Below, in pieces: positions 60,560 through 64,000 of a DNA stretch of 64,000 nt. The DNA comes from Saccharothrix carnea. Lineage in GTDB: Bacteria > Actinomycetota > Actinomycetes > Mycobacteriales > Pseudonocardiaceae. Position numbers and translations under genes: made by a program. Where the stretch lies: NCBI RefSeq assembly GCF_003014735.1, contig NZ_PYAX01000002.1, positions 496,001-560,000 on the forward strand, read 5' to 3'. Below the pieces are notes generated by a model. It was not told the DNA's origin, searched no databases, and worked only from the letters and a program-made list of their open reading frames with translations. Positions within the stretch are counted from its first letter, which is position 1. Every line of letters starts with the position of its first letter.

Positions 60560-60719
60560 GCAGCGCTCGGCACCCGGACGCCCGTCCTCGTTTCCCCCGG
60601 CTGGGGTGCGGGGTCGGGCGTTCCTGCTGCTCGGGGAGTAGATCACCCGATCCGGTGTTGACCGTTCACGCACCCTCTGTTCGAATGAACGCATCGCGTG
60701 TTCGGACAAGGGGGATGTC

Positions 60720-61595
60720 ATGAGGGCCGGGATCACGATCCTGCCGGAGTACCGCTGGGCCGAGGCGAGGCCGCGGTGGCTGGCGGCGGAGGCGTACGGG
60801 TTCGCCCACGCCTGGACGTTCGACCACATCGGGTGGGGGCCGCTGGTCGACAGCCCGTGGTACGGCTCGGTGCCGACGTTGGCCGCGGCGGCGTCGGCGA
60901 CGTCGCGGATCGAGCTGGGTTTCATGGTCGCGTCGCCGAACTTCCGGCACCCGGTGCCGTTCGCGCGGGACCTGCTGGCGTTGGACGACCTGTCGGACGG
61001 CCGGGTCACGGTGGGTATCGGCGCGGGCGGGGTGGGCGGCTACGACGTGGAGGTGTTCGGCGGCACGACCAAGGCCGCGAGCCCGGCGCGTCGGTACGAG
61101 GAGTTCGTCGAGTTGTCGGACGCTTTGCTGAGCAAGGACCGGGTCGACTACTCCGGCGAGTACTACACGGCGGTGGGCGCCCGGAACGCGCCGGGGTGCG
61201 TACAACGGCCGCGCATGCCGTTCGTGCTGGCCGCGAACGGTCCGAAGGGGTTGGCGTTGGCCGCGCGGCACGGCCAGGGGTGGGTGACGTTGGGTACCGC
61301 GCGCGAGTCGCTGGACGCCTGGTGGAAGTCGTTGGCCGAGCTGTCGGCCCGGTTCGATGAGGCGTTGGCCGCCGCGTCGCGTGATCCGGGCGCGGTGCGT
61401 CGGTTCGTGCAGACCGACGCCGCGCCGGTGTTCTCGTTGTCGAGCGTGGAGTGCTACCGCGATTTCCTGGGCAGAGCGGACGAGTTGGGCTTCACCGACG
61501 TGCTGGCGCCGTGGCCGCGGGCGGAGGGGCCGTTCGCGGGTGACGAGGCGATCCTGGAGGTGGTGGCGGCCGAGGTGCTGCCGACGTTGGCGTGA
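60720..61595 (+). CDS. LLM-class flavin-dependent oxidoreductase
   Basis: A 291-residue luciferase-like TIM barrel (F420- or FMN-dependent). Typical segments are FAHAWTFDHIGWGP, ATSRIELGFMVASPNFRHP, SDGRVTVGIGAGG and PFVLAANGPKGLALAARHGQG. Cofactor not determined; the actinomycete context favours F420. It lies 5 bp convergent to the PLP decarboxylase gene. Confidence 0.9.
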   Translation: MRAGITILPEYRWAEARPRWLAAEAYGFAHAWTFDHIGWGPLVDSPWYGSVPTLAAAASATSRIELGFMVASPNFRHPVPFARDLLALDDLSDGRVTVGIGAGGVGGYDVEVFGGTTKAASPARRYEEFVELSDALLSKDRVDYSGEYYTAVGARNAPGCVQRPRMPFVLAANGPKGLALAARHGQGWVTLGTARESLDAWWKSLAELSARFDEALAAASRDPGAVRRFVQTDAAPVFSLSSVECYRDFLGRADELGFTDVLAPWPRAEGPFAGDEAILEVVAAEVLPTLA

Positions 61596-61599
61596 CGGC

Positions 61600-63000
61600 T
61601 CACGTGCCGGCGCAGGCGTCGGCGATCGCGGCGTGGATCCTGACCAGGTCGGGCGGACCGGTGCGCCAGTTGCTGACGGCGGCGCGCAGGGCCGGCTGTC
61701 CGTTGTAGACGGTGGGGGTGAGGAAGGTCTCGCCGGTGGCGGCGATGCGGCGGGCGGCTTCGGCGACGCGTTCGGGGGTGGGTGAGTCGGCGAGGGTGAA
61801 GCAGACGACGTTGAGCCGGACCGGTGCGAGGAGGCGGACGCCGGGGGTGTCGGCGAGCAGGTCGCCGAGGCGGCGGGCGAGTTCGACGGTGCGTTCGACG
61901 ATGCTGCGGTGGCCGTCCTGCCCGTAGGCGGTGAGGGTGAACCACGTGGCGAGGGCGCGCAGGCGGCGTGAGTTCTCGGGGGTGAGGTGGACGAAGTCGG
62001 GGTTCTCGGTCGGCAGGCCGAGGTAGGCGGCCGAGTTGCGGAAGACCTGGACCTGGAGGTCGCGGCGGCGGGTGAACTGGACGGCCGCGTCGTAGGGCAC
62101 GTTGAGCCACTTGTGCAGGTCGACGCAGACGGAGTCGGCTTCGGCGAGGCCGTCCACGAGGTGGGCGAAGGAGGGGGAGAGGGCGGCGAACCCGCCGAAC
62201 GCGGCGTCGACGTGCAGCCAGAACGGCGTTCGTGAGCGCAGGTCCGCCAGGGCGCGGAGGTCGTCGAAGTCGGCGGTGTTCACGGTGCCGGCGTTCGCGA
62301 CGACGATGGCGGGCGTGCCGTCGAGTTCGGCGGCGAGCCGGGTGACGTCGATGGCCTCGCGGTCGGGCAGGGTGGGCACCGGGCGCAGGCTGTCCCGGCC
62401 GAGCCCGAGCATCGACAGCGCCTTGTAGGTGCTGGAGTGCGGTGCGCCCGAGTACACCCTGACAGGGCCGAGCGCGCCGACGCCCGAGTCGGCGACCGAC
62501 ACCCCGAGCTGCTCGCCGAGCCACTCCCGGCCGAGGGCGAGGCCGACGAAGTTCGACATCGTCGCGCCGGTGACGAAGGCGCCCGCGTGTGCGTCGCCGA
62601 GCCCGAACATCCGGGCCAGCCACCGCACGGTCTGCCGTTCGAGGTCCGGGGCGGAGGATCCGTCGCTCGCGGCCGGGTTCTGGTCGAACACCGCGGCCAG
62701 CCAGTCGCCCGCGACGGCGGCCGGCGTGCTGCCGCCGGTGACGAACCCGAGGTACCGGGGACCGGCCGAGGCGGAGAACCCGGGTGCCCACCGGCGCGCG
62801 AACGCGTCCAGCGCGCCCGCGAAACCCTCGCCGGTCATCGGCAGCGGTTCGTCCCCGACCGGCACGCCCTCAGGGGGTACGACCGGGCGTGCGTGCAGGG
62901 AGGACAGGATCGAGGCCGCGTAACGGGAGGTGGTGTCGAGCACGTCGGGTGCGTCCGCCGGGTCGGGCAGGTCGGTCGCGGTGGTCACGTCGTCCAGCAC
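61600..63000 (-). CDS. PLP-dependent group II amino-acid decarboxylase
   Basis: A 466-residue fold-type I decarboxylase. GAFVTGATMSNFVGLALGRE, LHVDAAFGGFAAL (Asp) and SVCVDLHKWLNVPYD with the Schiff-base Lys identify the family (aromatic amino acid/glutamate/2,4-diaminobutyrate decarboxylases). GTG at 63000 after GGAGG; a longer in-frame start at 63069 is less likely. No dedicated transporter adjacent. Confidence 0.9.
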   Translation of the reverse strand: MLDDVTTATDLPDPADAPDVLDTTSRYAASILSSLHARPVVPPEGVPVGDEPLPMTGEGFAGALDAFARRWAPGFSASAGPRYLGFVTGGSTPAAVAGDWLAAVFDQNPAASDGSSAPDLERQTVRWLARMFGLGDAHAGAFVTGATMSNFVGLALGREWLGEQLGVSVADSGVGALGPVRVYSGAPHSSTYKALSMLGLGRDSLRPVPTLPDREAIDVTRLAAELDGTPAIVVANAGTVNTADFDDLRALADLRSRTPFWLHVDAAFGGFAALSPSFAHLVDGLAEADSVCVDLHKWLNVPYDAAVQFTRRRDLQVQVFRNSAAYLGLPTENPDFVHLTPENSRRLRALATWFTLTAYGQDGHRSIVERTVELARRLGDLLADTPGVRLLAPVRLNVVCFTLADSPTPERVAEAARRIAATGETFLTPTVYNGQPALRAAVSNWRTGPPDLVRIHAAIADACAGT

Positions 63001-63166
63001 GGAACCTCCAGTCGGAGAAGCGGGTACGTCCGACCCTAGGCACGGCGACGGGCCGGTGTCCCGGTCCACTTCACCGAAACTGGCCCTCCCGCCCGGTACC
63101 TCCGGCTCTGGTGGACGCCCGGTTCCGGCGTGCCACCCGGCCGCTCCCGGAACACCGGACAGGGGG

Positions 63167-64000
63167 CTACCCTCCGCCGTTCCGCGCGAACCGCACGACG
63201 ATGTCGCGGACCACGTCGGCGAACCGGTCGAGGTCGGCTACGTCGGCGTGCTCGCCGCGCGCGTGCGCGTTGTTGGCCTCCAGCGATCCGGGGCCGAGGA
63301 CGGCGGTGTGCGCGCCCGGCACGTCGGCCAGCCAGATCGCGTCGCAGGTGAACGCGGGCTCGTGCGCGGGCCAGCGCGGCACGACGGCGTCCAGCAGCGG
63401 CACGTCCTGCGGCGGCAGCGCGGGCAGCCCGCGCTTGCGCCACACCAGCCGGGTGATGTCGACGGCGTCGACGGCGGTGCGGTGGAACGGCGGCACGCCG
63501 CGGAAGCGGGCGGTGAACTCGGCCAGCCCTTCCCGCAGCGCGGCGTCCAGTGCGACGGCCAGCACCCGCGCGGACGCCGTGCTGCCGTAGGACAGGTTCA
63601 GCCGCAGGTCACCGCTGCCGTACACGCGGTTGTGCAGCCGGCCGGTGTGCAGCCCGGCGACGCACACCTGGCCGTCCGGCACGCGTCCGGCCAACGCGCC
63701 CGCCAGGTGCTGGGCGAGGAACCCGAGCAGCACCGACGCGTTGTGCCCGGCCTGCGGCCGGTCGTCGATCGCGTCGTCGCCCCGCACCTGCACGCACGCC
63801 GTCATCGCGGCCGTCGACCGCGGCAGGTAGCGCAGCCCGGTCGGCTCGCAGAACACGTTCAGGCTGCCGTGGTACCCGGCTTCGACCAGCGGACGGGTGC
63901 CGAACACGCCCATCGCGCCGCCCTCCTCGCCGGACACGGCCTGGATCAGCACGCTGACATCCCGCCCCACCGCCGGATCGGTCATCGCGGCGCGGACACC
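63167..64000 (-). CDS. M20-type metallopeptidase/amidohydrolase, 5' end outside window
   Basis: The last 277 codons of a gene entering from the right edge; the frame is open to 64000. It shows VLIQAVSGEEGGAMGVFG with the catalytic Glu pair and metal ligand, a dimerisation lid region, and AFTCDAIWLADVPGAHTAVLGPGSLEANNAHARGEHADVADL with the C-terminal zinc His. Related to ArgE/DapE/CPG2 deacylases. The ATG at 63985 is internal. Confidence 0.85.
   Translation of the reverse strand, partial: GVRAAMTDPAVGRDVSVLIQAVSGEEGGAMGVFGTRPLVEAGYHGSLNVFCEPTGLRYLPRSTAAMTACVQVRGDDAIDDRPQAGHNASVLLGFLAQHLAGALAGRVPDGQVCVAGLHTGRLHNRVYGSGDLRLNLSYGSTASARVLAVALDAALREGLAEFTARFRGVPPFHRTAVDAVDITRLVWRKRGLPALPPQDVPLLDAVVPRWPAHEPAFTCDAIWLADVPGAHTAVLGPGSLEANNAHARGEHADVADLDRFADVVRDIVVRFARNGGG

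Noticed and set aside
60578..60621. ACGCCCG/CGGGCGT pair after the nuclease gene as terminator
   Set aside because: Seven-bp arms with a 30-nt loop; not convincing compared with the other hairpins in the window.
1..64000. Possible CRISPR array, prophage, transposon, tRNA or rRNA
   Set aside because: No regularly spaced repeats with unique spacers, no integrase, transposase or phage genes, and no cloverleaf or rRNA-like sequence were seen by eye.

Overview
The window is very GC-rich, with strong G/C bias at third codon positions, many GTG starts, overlapping stop/start codons and few promoters of the E. coli type. Gene content points to a saprophytic filamentous actinomycete: DasR-like chitin-sugar regulation, secreted plant- and fungal-polymer enzymes, a BlaI/M56 pair, CcsB, and the DUF6098 and DUF6221 families. 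The feel is that of Pseudonocardiaceae (Saccharothrix/Lentzea/Actinosynnema type). That assignment rests on gene style only. I saw no rRNA, tRNA, CRISPR array, transposase, integrase or phage gene.

Layout. 1-9057 (minus): one tightly packed operon of at least nine genes. It encodes a branched-chain-amino-acid-type ABC importer (LivF, a fused LivM-LivG, a lipoprotein binding protein, LivH), then a dienelactone-hydrolase-like enzyme, a zinc alcohol dehydrogenase, an O-methyltransferase, an SDR and an N,N-dimethylformamidase-like protein that runs off the left edge. It looks like uptake plus modification of an unknown small molecule. 9248-22608: copper amine oxidase, histone-deacetylase-like amidohydrolase, PEP-mutase/isocitrate-lyase-type lyase, DHA2 exporter, M20 peptidase, an autoregulated ArsR/SRPBCC pair, a MerR/methyltransferase pair, a STAS protein and a large catalase. 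22663-30930: secreted carbohydrate-type proteins (GH-like, PQQ sugar dehydrogenase, GH43-AbfB with LacI-type operators), a BASS transporter, gene remnants and an SDR.

30968-40693: a GPH transporter/PLP decarboxylase pair, then a carbohydrate operon (binding protein, two permeases, cytoplasmic GH20, secreted CBM3-GH16) divergent from a DasR-like GntR regulator. The spacer carries GntR-type half-sites and one LacI-type palindrome. 41214-43780: leaderless BlaI regulator, M56 peptidase, a membrane protein and CcsB, with a BlaI-like operator between the two pairs. 43762-51850: GlxA-type regulator, neutral ceramidase, DUF6098, then a coupled Rieske-FAD oxidoreductase / carboxylate-amine ligase / haem-oxygenase-like diiron protein set, facing a CDGSH protein and a HemK2-type methyltransferase.

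52723-57591 (minus) is the most unusual locus: serine O-acetyltransferase with an extra C-terminal domain, an EamA exporter fused to a JAMM isopeptidase, a cysteine-synthase-like PLP enzyme and a SufS-like desulfurase. Together they suggest a sulfur-carrier-dependent cysteine (or analogue) synthesis, release, export and desulfuration system. 57986-64000: methyltransferase, hemerythrin, secreted endonuclease I, LLM oxidoreductase, PLP decarboxylase and a truncated M20-type peptidase at the right edge.
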